A stretch of 64,000 nt of DNA from Corynebacterium provencense (GTDB lineage: Bacteria > Actinomycetota > Actinomycetes > Mycobacteriales > Mycobacteriaceae). The position numbers and the translations under genes were made by a program. The notes under the pieces are model-generated. The model had not been told where the DNA came from. It was given only the letters and a program-made list of their open reading frames with translations, and searched no databases. The stretch is taken from contig LT160593.1 in the NCBI GenBank assembly GCA_900049755.1, positions 1,144,962 to 1,208,961 of the forward strand. Direction: 5' to 3'. Numbering within the stretch: position 1 is the stretch's first letter; every line of letters starts with the position of its first letter. Of the stretch, positions 26,608 through 36,227 are shown piece by piece.

Positions 26608-27906
26608 GTGACTGACACTGCGAAGAGTGCGAGAATCCAGCCGTTTTCCGCCCCCAAGGGCGTACCCGACTACGTGCCCCCGGCGTCGGCGGACTTCCAC
26701 GCCGTACGCAGCACCTTCGAGACCGTGATCCACAACTCCGGGTACGGGCACATCGAACTGCCCGTCTTCGAGGAGACCGGCCTGTTCGCCCGCGGAGTCG
26801 GCGAATCCACCGACGTCGTCTCCAAGGAGATGTACACCTTCAACGACCGTGGCGGACGCTCCGTCACCCTGCGCCCCGAAGGCACCGCCGGGGTGATGCG
26901 CGCCGTGATCGAGCACAATCTCGACCGCGGTCAGCTGCCGGTGAAACTGACCTACTCCGGACCGTTCTTCCGCTACGAGCGTCCCCAGGCCGGGCGCTAC
27001 CGTCAGCTCCAGCAGGTCGGCGTGGAAGCCATCGGTATCGACGACCCCGCTCTCGACGCCGAAGTGGTGTGCCTGGCGGACCGCTGCTACCGGGCTCTCG
27101 GGCTGACCGGGTACCGACTGGAGCTGACCAGTCTGGGGGACTCCACCTGCCGGCCCGAGTACCGCCGCAAACTCCAGGACTTCCTCTTCGCCCTCCCGCT
27201 CGACGAGGAGACCCGCCGGCGTGCCGAGATCAACCCCCTTCGCGTCCTCGACGACAAGCGCCCCGAGATCCGGAAGATGCTCGACGATGCTCCGCTGATG
27301 CCCGACCACCTGTCCCCGGAAGCCCGGGAGCACTTCGAGACCGTCACCGGCCTGCTCGACGACATGGGCGTGGAGTACACACTCAACCCCCGCCTGGTCC
27401 GCGGACTGGACTACTACACGAAGACCTGCTTCGAGTTCGTCCACGACGGACTCGGCGCCCAGTCCGGAATCGGCGGCGGCGGGCGTTACGACGGTCTCAT
27501 GGCGCAGCTCGGCGGACAGGACCTCTCCGGTATCGGCTTCGGCCTCGGGGTCGACCGCACGCTGCTCGCACTCGAGGCCGAGGGTGTGTCGGCGACGGAA
27601 GGACGCCGCGTCGACATCTACGGTGTGCCCATGGGCCACGAGGCGAAACGCAGACTCGCTGTGGTCATCGACCGACTGCGGCGCGCCGGGGTCAGCGCCG
27701 ACATGGCCTACGGTGACCGTGGCCTCAAGGGTGCGATGAAGGGGGCCGACCGCGCCGGTGCCCGCTACGCCCTGGTGATGGGGGAGCAGGAGCTCGCCGA
27801 CGGCACAGTCGTGCTGCGGGACCTGACCACCCGCGACCAGCACGAAGTCTCCCTCGAGGACGTGGTGCTCACCGTCCGCAGCGCCCTCGGCGTCGTCCCC
27901 CGCTGA
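26608..27906 (+). CDS. hisS: histidyl-tRNA synthetase
   Basis: A class II aminoacyl-tRNA synthetase of 432 residues. Motif 1 region begins at [11 protein letters not shown]; motif 2 is [13 protein letters not shown] with [14 protein letters not shown]; the histidine-specific blocks are [15 protein letters not shown] and [14 protein letters not shown]. Motif 3 is [15 protein letters not shown]. The anticodon-binding domain follows ([14 protein letters not shown] onward). Start chosen as GTG 26608 because of the adjoining -10 box. Confidence 0.96.
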   Translation: MTDTAKSARIQPFSAPKGVPDYVPPASADFHAVRSTFETVIHNSGYGHIELPVFEETGLFARGVGESTDVVSKEMYTFNDRGGRSVTLRPEGTAGVMRAVIEHNLDRGQLPVKLTYSGPFFRYERPQAGRYRQLQQVGVEAIGIDDPALDAEVVCLADRCYRALGLTGYRLELTSLGDSTCRPEYRRKLQDFLFALPLDEETRRRAEINPLRVLDDKRPEIRKMLDDAPLMPDHLSPEAREHFETVTGLLDDMGVEYTLNPRLVRGLDYYTKTCFEFVHDGLGAQSGIGGGGRYDGLMAQLGGQDLSGIGFGLGVDRTLLALEAEGVSATEGRRVDIYGVPMGHEAKRRLAVVIDRLRRAGVSADMAYGDRGLKGAMKGADRAGARYALVMGEQELADGTVVLRDLTTRDQHEVSLEDVVLTVRSALGVVPR

Positions 27907-28232
27907 TCCCGCACCCGACTCTGCACCCGACTCTGCACCGACTCTGCGCCGACCCCGCAGCGCCCCGGCCGGGCGTCCTACGAAATCTCTGCACGGTCCG
28001 TGCACCATCTCTGCCCTGTCACATCCTGAGCTCCGCCCGGTTCCTTCCCTGCACCACTGTTTCCCCAGCGTAAGGTGCACAACAGTGGCTCCCGCGCATC
28101 ACCGGCACGTCATCTCCGGGCCACCCGGACCCCGCAGAACTCCGGTTTTCCCACACAGCGGGACGCCTGAGGTTCAGCTACGGTTGGCCGCGTACCGGTT
28201 CAACTGACACACAGCTGAAAGAGGGAACGCCT
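27907..28232. other. 326-base gap between hisS and betT
   Basis: No gene is visible. Three near-copies of CCCGACTCTGCAC occur right after the hisS stop (27914-27950). The betT start is preceded by GAAAGAGGGA, a good ribosome site. A TACGGT box (about 28179-28184) is a weak promoter candidate. Minus-strand frames here are shadows. Confidence 0.6.
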
Positions 28233-30497
28233 GTGAGCGGATCACAGAATAGTGCGCAGCAGTCAGCAGGGACCGGAGAGACCGACACTCCGCCGGAGAA
28301 ACCCGCCCATTCCGCGGTGAACTGGCCGGTGTTCGGCACGGCCTCCGGCCTGATCGTGGCTTTTGTGCTGTGGGCATGGCTCGCCCCTGACGCCGCAGAT
28401 GCGGTCATCAACAACGTCAAGAACTGGATCTCGGTCAACCTCGGCTGGTTCTACGTTCTCACCGCCGGCGCGGTGGTCGTCTTCGTCCTCATCATCGCCT
28501 TCAGACGCACCGGGAACACCAAGATCGGCCCGGACCATTCCCAGCCGAAGTTCGGCCTGTTCACCTGGGGTGCGATGCTCTTCGCGGCAGGAATAGGCGT
28601 GGACCTGATGTTCTTCGGCATCTCCGGTCCCGCGACCAACTACCTCACCCCGCCTGAAGGCGCGGAAATGTCCGACGAAGCTGCCCGGATGGCGCCCCTG
28701 TGGACCATGTTCCACTACGGAATACCGGGATGGGCCATGTATGCACTGATGGGGCTCGCTTTCGGACTGTTCGCCTACCGCTACCACATGCCGCTGAGCA
28801 TCCGCTCAGCCCTCGCCCCCATTTTCGGACGCCGCATCCACGGCGGCACCGGTCACGCCGTGGAGATCGCGGCCTCCATCGGCACCGCATTCGGGATCTC
28901 GGTGTCACTGGGGATCGGGGTCGTGTTCATCAACTACGGGCTCTCCGAACTCTTCGGCATCCCCACCAGCACAGGCGTGCAGATCGGCCTCATCTGTCTG
29001 TCAGTGTTCATCACCATCCTGTCCACCGTCTCCGGGGTGGACAAAGGCATCAGGCGCCTGTCCGAACTCAACGTCTGGCTCGCCGTCGTACTCATGGTCT
29101 GGATCATCGTGATGGGCAGGACCAGTGAACTGCTCAACGCGCTGGTGCAGAACATCGGCGACTTCGTCGCTCGGTTCCCTTCGATGCTGATGAACACCTT
29201 CGCCTACACCGACGGGTCACCGGACTACCCGGCCCAGGACTGGATGTCGGACTGGACCCTGTTCTTCTGGGCCTGGTGGATCGCCTGGGCACCGTTCGTG
29301 GGCCTCTTCCTCGCCAGGATCTCCCGCGGTCGCACAGTGCGCCAGTTCGTCCTCGGCGTCCTCGTCATCCCCTTCGCCTTCATCGCGATGTGGATCTCCG
29401 TCTTCGGCAACGCCGCCCTCGGGTTCTTCCGGGACGGCGACGAAGAATTCCTCCACACCGCCGTCGACACCCCGGAGTCCGGCTTCTTCCTGCTGCTCCA
29501 GCAGTACCCGGGTGCCACCTTCTCCGTGTCCCTCGCCGTCATCACCGGCCTGCTGTTCTACGTCACCTCCGCCGACTCCGGCTCACTGGTGATGGCGAAC
29601 ATGACCTCGAAGGCCTCCGTCGACGACTCCGACGGACCACCCTGGCTGCGTATCGTGTGGGCGGTGATCACCGGCGCTTTGACCCTGGTGATGCTGCTCA
29701 TCGGTGGGGTGTACACCCTCCAGTCCGCCACTGTGCTCATCGGACTTCCCTTCGCCTTCATCATGTACCTGCTGATGATCAGCGTCTGGCGGGTCCTGGC
29801 CGCAGAGGGGCACTCACTGGACTCCCGGGAAGTCTCCAGGATGAGGGCACTCATCGACCGCACCGGCGGAACCGGACCGGCCAGACTCGCCTGGCGCAGG
29901 CGTCTGAGACGCAGGATGAGTTTCCCCTCCGCCGCGGAGACGGAGAAGTACGTCGAAACTGTCGCAGCACCGGCGATCGAGGAGGTCGCCGAGGAACTCA
30001 AGGGCATGGGCCTGGACGTCTCCTGCCACCGGGGCACCCACCCGGACTACCCGATCAGCTACGTGGACCTGGTCGTCAACTTCCCCGGGCAGAACGAGTT
30101 CAAGTACGAGGCGTATCCGGTGGCCTGCCAGGTCCCCAACTTCGCCGTGAACCTCAATGTGGACCACGACGTCTACTTCACCCTCGAGATCTTCTCGGCG
30201 ACCGGGTCCCGTGGCCACGACATCCTCGGCTACACGAAAGAGCAGGTCATCACCGACGTACTGGACGCCTACGACGCCCACCTCGAATTTATGTCACTGT
30301 CGGGGGACCGGGGCACCCCCACCGGGGAGACCCAGGCACCTGTCCCCGAATTCTGGGCCGACGACAACTACGACGGCTCCGAGAGCAGCCCCGTCAGCAC
30401 CGCAACCGGCACAGCTGGAGAAACCGGCACGACCGGCACGACCGACACCGCCGTCAGGACCGGCACGACCGACACAGAAGGAGATAAGAAGGAATGA
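28233..30497 (+). CDS. betT: BCCT-family choline transporter
   Basis: A 754-residue BCCT (betaine/choline/carnitine) transporter with 12 expected helices. The glycine motif reads AAGIGVDLMFFGISGP, resembling the choline carrier BetT, and the Trp box WTLFFWAWWIAWAPFVG followed by ARISRGRTVR is intact. A large cytoplasmic domain follows from about residue 540, as in BetT proteins whose C-terminus senses osmolarity. The last 40 residues are low-complexity Thr/Gly repeats (TGTTGTTDTAV). GTG at 28233 follows a clear ribosome site. The stop overlaps betB, so choline import is coupled to its oxidation. Confidence 0.92.
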   Translation: MSGSQNSAQQSAGTGETDTPPEKPAHSAVNWPVFGTASGLIVAFVLWAWLAPDAADAVINNVKNWISVNLGWFYVLTAGAVVVFVLIIAFRRTGNTKIGPDHSQPKFGLFTWGAMLFAAGIGVDLMFFGISGPATNYLTPPEGAEMSDEAARMAPLWTMFHYGIPGWAMYALMGLAFGLFAYRYHMPLSIRSALAPIFGRRIHGGTGHAVEIAASIGTAFGISVSLGIGVVFINYGLSELFGIPTSTGVQIGLICLSVFITILSTVSGVDKGIRRLSELNVWLAVVLMVWIIVMGRTSELLNALVQNIGDFVARFPSMLMNTFAYTDGSPDYPAQDWMSDWTLFFWAWWIAWAPFVGLFLARISRGRTVRQFVLGVLVIPFAFIAMWISVFGNAALGFFRDGDEEFLHTAVDTPESGFFLLLQQYPGATFSVSLAVITGLLFYVTSADSGSLVMANMTSKASVDDSDGPPWLRIVWAVITGALTLVMLLIGGVYTLQSATVLIGLPFAFIMYLLMISVWRVLAAEGHSLDSREVSRMRALIDRTGGTGPARLAWRRRLRRRMSFPSAAETEKYVETVAAPAIEEVAEELKGMGLDVSCHRGTHPDYPISYVDLVVNFPGQNEFKYEAYPVACQVPNFAVNLNVDHDVYFTLEIFSATGSRGHDILGYTKEQVITDVLDAYDAHLEFMSLSGDRGTPTGETQAPVPEFWADDNYDGSESSPVSTATGTAGETGTTGTTDTAVRTGTTDTEGDKKE

Positions 30498-31990
30498 ACG
30501 CAACCGACGATTCCACCGCACCGAAGACGCTCTACATCGACGGCCGGTGGGTCGCAGCCTCCGACGGCGGCACCAGGACCGTGATCTGCCCGGCCGACGG
30601 CACCACCGTGGGAACAGTCTCCGAAGCGACATCCGCGGACACGGAGAAGGCCGTGGCCGCCGCACGCCGTGCCTTCGACGCCGGAGAATGGTCCTCCACC
30701 CCGGCAGCCGAACGCGGTGACCTGCTGCTTGCCGTCGCCGACGCCGTCACCGCCCGCAAAGACGAGTTCGCCCGCGCCGAAGCCCTCGACACCGGCAAGA
30801 GACTCGTCGAAGCCGAAGGGGACATGGACGACATCATCAGCTGCTTCCGCTACTTCGGGAAGATCGCCGACCAGCACCCCGGACGCCTCGTCGACGCCGG
30901 AAGTCCCGCGGTGATCTCCCGGGTCGTCTACGAACCCGTCGGCGTGTGCGGTCTGATCACCCCCTGGAACTTCCCGCTGCTGCAGGCCAGCTGGAAAATC
31001 GCCCCCGCCCTCGCCGCCGGAGACACCTTCATCCTCAAACCCGCCGAGCTCACCCCCCACACCGCCGTCCTCATCATGGACGTCCTCGACAAACTCGGAC
31101 TGCCCGCCGGTGTGGGAAATCTGGTTCTCGGAGCGGGCGCGCAGGCCGGGGCACCCCTGTCCACCCACCCGGACGTCGATCTCGTCTCCTTCACCGGCGG
31201 CCTCGTCACCGGCCGGAAGATCGCCGAATCCGCGGCGCCCACCGTCAAGAAGGTCGCACTGGAGCTCGGGGGCAAGAACCCCAACGTCGTCTTCGCCGAC
31301 GCCGACTTCGACGCCGCGGTCGACAACGCCCTCAACGCCGGTTTCCTCGACTCCGGCCTGGTGTGCTCGGCAGGAACCCGCTTGATCGTGCAGGACACCG
31401 TTAGAGACCGTTTCGTCGACGAACTGGTGCGCCGCGCCGAAGGCATCGTCCTCGGCGGCCCCTTCGACGAGGACGCCCAGGCCGGACCCCTGATCTCCCG
31501 CGCCCACCTGGAGAAGGTCAGTGACTACGTCAGGCGTGGGATCGAGGCCGGGGCCACCCTGCGCTGCGGTGGTGAAGGGGGAGGACCCGGCCTGGAGAAC
31601 GGTTTCTTCTACCGGCCGACAGTGCTCGACAACTGCACCGCCGACAACCCGGCCGTCATCGAGGAGGGCTTCGGCCCCGTCATCACCGTGGAGACCTTCT
31701 CCACCGAGGCCGAGGCTGTGGCGATCGCCAACGACACCGACTACGGACTCGCCGGGGCGGTGTGGACCTCCGACAGGGGAGTGGCCAACCGTGTCTCCCG
31801 GGCGCTGCGCCACGGGACCATCTGGATCAACGACTACCACCCCTACCTTCCGCAGGCCGAGTGGGGTGGATTCAAGGCGTCCGGCATCGGCCGGGAACTC
31901 GGCCCCACCGGGCTCGAGGAGTACCGGGAGGCCAAGCACATCTACGAGAACACCGAACCCGCCGTGACCGGCTGGTTCCCCACGAAGTAA
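30494..31990 (+). CDS. betB: betaine-aldehyde dehydrogenase
   Basis: A 498-residue NAD(P)-dependent aldehyde dehydrogenase. The cofactor site includes PWNFPLLQASWKIAPALAAG and FTGGLVTGRKIAESA. The catalytic Glu is in LELGGKNPNVVFAD and the nucleophile Cys in LVCSAGTRLIV. Neighbours betT and betA assign the substrate as betaine aldehyde, giving glycine betaine. ATG at 30494 overlaps the betT stop with AAGGAG in front. Confidence 0.93.
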   Translation: MNATDDSTAPKTLYIDGRWVAASDGGTRTVICPADGTTVGTVSEATSADTEKAVAAARRAFDAGEWSSTPAAERGDLLLAVADAVTARKDEFARAEALDTGKRLVEAEGDMDDIISCFRYFGKIADQHPGRLVDAGSPAVISRVVYEPVGVCGLITPWNFPLLQASWKIAPALAAGDTFILKPAELTPHTAVLIMDVLDKLGLPAGVGNLVLGAGAQAGAPLSTHPDVDLVSFTGGLVTGRKIAESAAPTVKKVALELGGKNPNVVFADADFDAAVDNALNAGFLDSGLVCSAGTRLIVQDTVRDRFVDELVRRAEGIVLGGPFDEDAQAGPLISRAHLEKVSDYVRRGIEAGATLRCGGEGGGPGLENGFFYRPTVLDNCTADNPAVIEEGFGPVITVETFSTEAEAVAIANDTDYGLAGAVWTSDRGVANRVSRALRHGTIWINDYHPYLPQAEWGGFKASGIGRELGPTGLEEYREAKHIYENTEPAVTGWFPTK

Positions 31991-32017
31991 CAGGTGAGAC
32001 GAGAACAGGGAGCACAC

Positions 32018-33574
32018 ATGCGTGAGAAGTACGACTACATCGTTGTCGGAGCCGGATCCTCCGGTGCCGTTGTCGCGGCCCGGCTCAGCGAGGACCCCTC
32101 CGTCACAGTGGGACTCGTCGAAGCCGGACCCACCGATGTGGACAAACCGGAGATCCTCAACCTCCACGAGTGGCCCGCACTGCTCGAATCCGGCTACGAC
32201 TGGGACTACCCGATCGAACCGCAGGAGAACGGAAACTCCTTCATGCGGCACGCCAGAGCGAAGGTCCTCGGCGGCTGTTCCTCCCACAACTCCTGCATCG
32301 CCTTCCACACCCCCGCCCAGGACCTGGACCACTGGGTGAGCCTCGGTGCAGCCGGCTGGGACTCCGCCACGATCCTGCCGCTGCTCCGACGGCTGGAGGA
32401 CAACGACCGGCCGGGAGACCACCACGGCCACGGCGGGCCCGTGCACCTGCGCTCGGTCCACCCCAAGGACCCGGTCGGAGTGGCACTGCTGGAAGCCTGC
32501 GAGGAGGAGGGGCTGCCGGTCACCCCGTTCAACGAGGGAGAGACCGTCAGTCACGGTGCCGACTGGTTCCAGATCAACGCCGGAGACGACAACATCAGGG
32601 CGTCCTCCTCGGTCGCCTACCTGCACCCGGTGATGGACCGGGAGAACCTCGACATCCTCACCGACCGGCGGGTCTCGCGGATCCTGTTCGACGGTGACCG
32701 GGCCGTGGGAATCGAATACCTCGACAACCCCTTCGGGCGTCTGAAGACTCTCCACGCCGAGCGCGAGGTGATCGTCTCCGCAGGGGCGATCGACAGCCCC
32801 AAACTGCTCATGCTCTCCGGCATCGGCCCCGCCGACCACCTCAGGGAGTTCGGCATCGACGTCCTCGTCGACGCACCAGGGGTCGGATCGAACCTGCAGG
32901 ACCATCCGGAGGCGGTGATCTCGTGGGAGTCGACGGTCCCGATGCTGCGGGACGCCAGCCAGTGGTGGGAGATCGGTATCTTCGACGAGGTCGACGAGGG
33001 CGGCGCCGACGGGCTGGGACTGCCGGACCTGATGATGCACTACGGGTCCATGCCCTTCGACATGCACACCCGTCGTCAGGGATACCCCACCGCCGACGAG
33101 GCCTTCTGCCTCACCCCGAACATCACCCACTCCCGCGCACGCGGCACCGTCAGGCTGCGTTCCGCCGACTACCGGGACAAGCCGAAGGTCGACCCACGCT
33201 ACTTCACCGACGAGGAAGGCTACGACATGCGCATCGCCGTGGCCGGGATCAGGCTGGCCCGCCGCATCGTCGCCCGCCCGGCGATGGCCCCCTACGCCGG
33301 GCGCGAACTCTTCCCCGGCCCTGACGTCCAGTCCGACGAGGATATCGCCGACTACATTTCACGCACCCACAACACCGTGTACCACCCTGCCGGCACTGTC
33401 CGGATGGGTGACCCCGGTGACACGATGTCACCCCTTGACCCGCAGCTGAGGGTCAAGGGGGTGCAGGGGCTCCGTGTCGTGGACGCCTCGGTCATGCCGC
33501 AGCTCACCGCGGTGAACCCCAACATCACGTGCATGCTCATCGGGGAACGTGCAGCAGACCTGATCCGGGCCTGA
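32018..33574 (+). CDS. betA: choline dehydrogenase (GMC oxidoreductase)
   Basis: A 518-residue FAD-dependent GMC oxidoreductase. The dinucleotide fold is YDYIVVGAGSSGAVVAARL, GMC signature 1 lies near ARAKVLGGCSSHNSC, signature 2 at SAGAIDSPKLLMLSG, and the catalytic His near HNTVYHPAGTVRMG. It converts choline to betaine aldehyde, feeding betB. ATG at 32018 is preferred over the first in-frame ATG upstream because CAGGGAG precedes it. No betI-type repressor is visible nearby. Confidence 0.93.
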   Translation: MREKYDYIVVGAGSSGAVVAARLSEDPSVTVGLVEAGPTDVDKPEILNLHEWPALLESGYDWDYPIEPQENGNSFMRHARAKVLGGCSSHNSCIAFHTPAQDLDHWVSLGAAGWDSATILPLLRRLEDNDRPGDHHGHGGPVHLRSVHPKDPVGVALLEACEEEGLPVTPFNEGETVSHGADWFQINAGDDNIRASSSVAYLHPVMDRENLDILTDRRVSRILFDGDRAVGIEYLDNPFGRLKTLHAEREVIVSAGAIDSPKLLMLSGIGPADHLREFGIDVLVDAPGVGSNLQDHPEAVISWESTVPMLRDASQWWEIGIFDEVDEGGADGLGLPDLMMHYGSMPFDMHTRRQGYPTADEAFCLTPNITHSRARGTVRLRSADYRDKPKVDPRYFTDEEGYDMRIAVAGIRLARRIVARPAMAPYAGRELFPGPDVQSDEDIADYISRTHNTVYHPAGTVRMGDPGDTMSPLDPQLRVKGVQGLRVVDASVMPQLTAVNPNITCMLIGERAADLIRA

Positions 33575-33600
33575 TCCGGGGACGACCGGGGGACAGGATA

Positions 33601-33614
33601 CCCCGGGTCCGGGG
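33601..33614. terminator. GC hairpin between convergent betA and the metallopeptidase gene
   Basis: CCCCGG and CCGGGG flank a two-base centre in a short gap between converging genes. There is no T-run, so this is a weak candidate. Confidence 0.25.
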
Positions 33615-33628
33615 AGGACCGGGGCGTC

Positions 33629-34588
33629 CTACCTGGTGAAGTCCTGGTGGCAGGAGTCCACGGTCCCGCCCTGGTAACCCTGCAGGAACCACTGCTGGCG
33701 CTGCTCAGACGAACCGTGGGTCCAGTTGTCAGGGTTGACCGCGGAGCCTGAGGAGCGTTGGATCGCATCGTCACCGATGGCCTGCGCGGAGATGATGGCC
33801 TGCGAGACCTGCTCATCGGTGAGCGGATCGAGCATCGCGTTCTCACCGGAGTCCGCGTGACTGGCCCAGACCCCCGCATAGCAGTCCGCCTGCAGTTCGA
33901 TCTTCACGGCATTCGAATCCTCACCGGCGTTGTCGTAGTCGGACAGACCGATGGTCCCCTGGAGATTCTGGATGTGGTGCCCGAACTCGTGCGCCACCAC
34001 ATACATCTGGGCGAAAGGTCCGTCGGAGCCGCCCATCTGCTTGAGCTGGGCGAAGAAGTCGTCACCGATGTACACCGTGCGGTCACCGGGACAGTAGAAC
34101 GGGCCGGTCCGGGCCGTGGACGCCGTACCGCATCCGGTGTTCACCGTCCCGTCGCCGATCTTCACCGCAGGTTCCGTGTAGGTGATCCCCGTCTGGGCCG
34201 GCAGGATCTGCGACCACACAGCGTCGAGGGACACTGCGGTGCCCTCGATACGGCAGTCGTCGTAGGCGTTGGCGTCCTGCCAGGTACGGCAGTGCTCCAG
34301 GGAACTGCCCGACGCCGCGGTACCCGACCCTCCGGACCCGCCCGGGGTGCCGGTGGAACCACCGTCGGAGAACAGGCCCGTGCCCCCTCCCGCAAAGAAC
34401 GCGACCGCCGCGACAACGATGATGCCCGGGAGTCCGAACTTCGAGCCGACGATCCCCATGATCAGTCCCAGCAGTCCGTTGCCCCCGCCGCGGTTGCCGC
34501 CCTCGAAACCGAATCCGCCGCCACCACCGGCGCCGCCGCCCGAGGACGCCCGGTCACCCAGTCCGTTGAGATTGGAGTTGAAGGTCAT
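33629..34588 (-). CDS. ypfJ: membrane-anchored neutral zinc metallopeptidase (YpfJ family)
   Basis: A 319-residue protein. The start is Gly/Asn rich, one helix lies at about 54-68, and a Gly/Ser linker leads to the peptidase domain. The zinc motif is HEFGHH in YVVAHEFGHHIQNLQ, and a downstream Glu ligand is likely in IELQADCYAGVWA. Blocks FYCPGDRTVYIGDDFF and GYQGGTVDSCHQDF match the family. The substrate is unknown. In C. glutamicum a similar gene is near aspS. Confidence 0.9.
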   Translation of the reverse strand: MTFNSNLNGLGDRASSGGGAGGGGGFGFEGGNRGGGNGLLGLIMGIVGSKFGLPGIIVVAAVAFFAGGGTGLFSDGGSTGTPGGSGGSGTAASGSSLEHCRTWQDANAYDDCRIEGTAVSLDAVWSQILPAQTGITYTEPAVKIGDGTVNTGCGTASTARTGPFYCPGDRTVYIGDDFFAQLKQMGGSDGPFAQMYVVAHEFGHHIQNLQGTIGLSDYDNAGEDSNAVKIELQADCYAGVWASHADSGENAMLDPLTDEQVSQAIISAQAIGDDAIQRSSGSAVNPDNWTHGSSEQRQQWFLQGYQGGTVDSCHQDFTR

Positions 34589-34698
34589 GGGGGAAGTGTA
34601 GCGGGCAGGGCAGGAGTGTTGTCATGTCCGGCCGACGCCGTGGTCGCCCCGGAACCCAGGGCCGACCACACGCGCAGCCGGGCCACACTCGCAGCTGG

Positions 34699-36153
34699 TC
34701 ACACACGCACCTCTGCGACAGAGGTCCGGATGAAGTCCTTGACCACGTCCACGTCATTGGACAGGGCCGTGACATGCCTGGGTGCGGACAGGATGTCCCG
34801 GAAACGTGCGGGAGTCATCGAATCCGGCTCACTGCCCAGTGCCTCTCGGATCGTGTCCGCGAACTTCACCGGCAGGGCCGTCTCCAGGCAGACCACCGGG
34901 GCCGCGTCCGGATGGGAGGAGAGGAAGTCCCTGGCCACCTTCACCCCGTCGGCCGTGTGCGGGTCGACGAGCACGCCCGCCTGCTCCCAGCACGACCGGA
35001 TGGTCGCCAACCTGTCGGCGTGAGTCGACGACCCCGAAGCGAAACCGAAGGTCTTGTCCACCTCCGGGAAGGCAGGGTCGCCGGCCAGGGAGAAACCGCC
35101 GGAGGGAACCCCGGTGCCGAAAAGCTCGGCCGTGCGTGCGGCGTCCCGTCCCAGAAGGTCGAAGATGAACCGCTCGAAGTTCGACGCCTTCGAGATATCC
35201 ATCGACGGGCTCGAGGTGGCCAGGGTCTCCGCCGAGGTGCGGACCCGGTAGTCGCCGGTGCGGAAGAACTCGTCGAGGACGTCGTTCTCGTTCGTCGCGA
35301 CAATGAGCCGGTCGATCGGTACCCCCATCTGGCGGGCGATGTGACCGGCGCAGATGTCCCCGAAGTTTCCCGTGGGCACGCAGAAGGACACCTTCTCGCC
35401 GGGGCCGGACGTGGCCCGCAGCCAGCTGGAGACGTAGTAGACCACCTGGGCCATCAACCGGGCCCAGTTGATCGAGTTCACCGCCCCGATGTGGTACTCG
35501 GCCTTGAACGCGGCATCCGAGGACACGGCCTTGACCACGTCCTGACAGTCGTCGAAGACCCCGTCCAGGGCGATGTTGAAGATGTTCGGGTCATCCAGGC
35601 CGAACATCTGCGCCTGCTGGAACGGTGTCATCCGGCCTGCCGGGGTGAGCATGAACACCCTCACGCCCGGCCTGCCCCGCATGGCGTACTCGGCGGAGGA
35701 ACCTGTGTCCCCGCTGGTGGCACCAAGGATGTTGATCGTCTGCCCGCGCTCGGCGAGGACATACTCGAAAAGCTCCCCGAGAAGCTGCATGGCCATGTCC
35801 TTGAACGCCGCCGTGGGCCCCTCGGACAGGTGCGCGATCTTCACTCCCGGCTCCAGATCGGTCACCGGCACGATCTGCTCAGAGGCGAACTTCGGGGTGG
35901 AGTAGGCCCGGGCGGTCATGGCCCGGATCTCCCCGACAGGGATGTCGTCGACAAACAGGGCCACAACCTCGGCTGCCAGGGCCGCGTAGCCCTGCGACGC
36001 CAGGAGACCCCGCCAGGTCTCCAACGTCGAGGAACTGACACGCGGATACTCCTGCGGCAGGTACAGGCCGCCGTCCGGTGCCAGGCCGCCGAGAAGGATG
36101 TCGGAGAAGGACACCGGGGTGGCCCGGGCGTCTCGCGTGGAGATGTATTTCAT
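34699..36153 (-). CDS. thrC: threonine synthase
   Basis: A 484-residue PLP enzyme that turns O-phosphohomoserine into threonine. The PLP lysine is in EGPTAAFKDMAMQL, and the phosphate-binding region in GATSGDTGSSAEYAMRG. The start MKYISTRDARATPVSFSDILLGGLAPDGGL is the class found in corynebacteria and enterobacteria. The ATG at 36151-36153 is divergent from the kinase gene at 36228, so 36154-36227 holds both promoters. Confidence 0.95.
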   Translation of the reverse strand: MKYISTRDARATPVSFSDILLGGLAPDGGLYLPQEYPRVSSSTLETWRGLLASQGYAALAAEVVALFVDDIPVGEIRAMTARAYSTPKFASEQIVPVTDLEPGVKIAHLSEGPTAAFKDMAMQLLGELFEYVLAERGQTINILGATSGDTGSSAEYAMRGRPGVRVFMLTPAGRMTPFQQAQMFGLDDPNIFNIALDGVFDDCQDVVKAVSSDAAFKAEYHIGAVNSINWARLMAQVVYYVSSWLRATSGPGEKVSFCVPTGNFGDICAGHIARQMGVPIDRLIVATNENDVLDEFFRTGDYRVRTSAETLATSSPSMDISKASNFERFIFDLLGRDAARTAELFGTGVPSGGFSLAGDPAFPEVDKTFGFASGSSTHADRLATIRSCWEQAGVLVDPHTADGVKVARDFLSSHPDAAPVVCLETALPVKFADTIREALGSEPDSMTPARFRDILSAPRHVTALSNDVDVVKDFIRTSVAEVRV

Positions 36154-36213
36154 GGTCCCAGCCTACCGAGTGCCCGGACGTGACCGCCGCCCCGGGCGTC
36201 CCCGGGTCACCGG

Positions 36214-36219
36214 TAGCAT
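36214..36219 (+). promoter_or_regulatory. -10 box for a probable leaderless kinase transcript
   Basis: TAGCAT lies 8 bases before the GTG at 36228, with no ribosome site between. The layout is like that in front of hisS and the MBL gene. Confidence 0.45.
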
Positions 36220-36227
36220 CGTCACCT

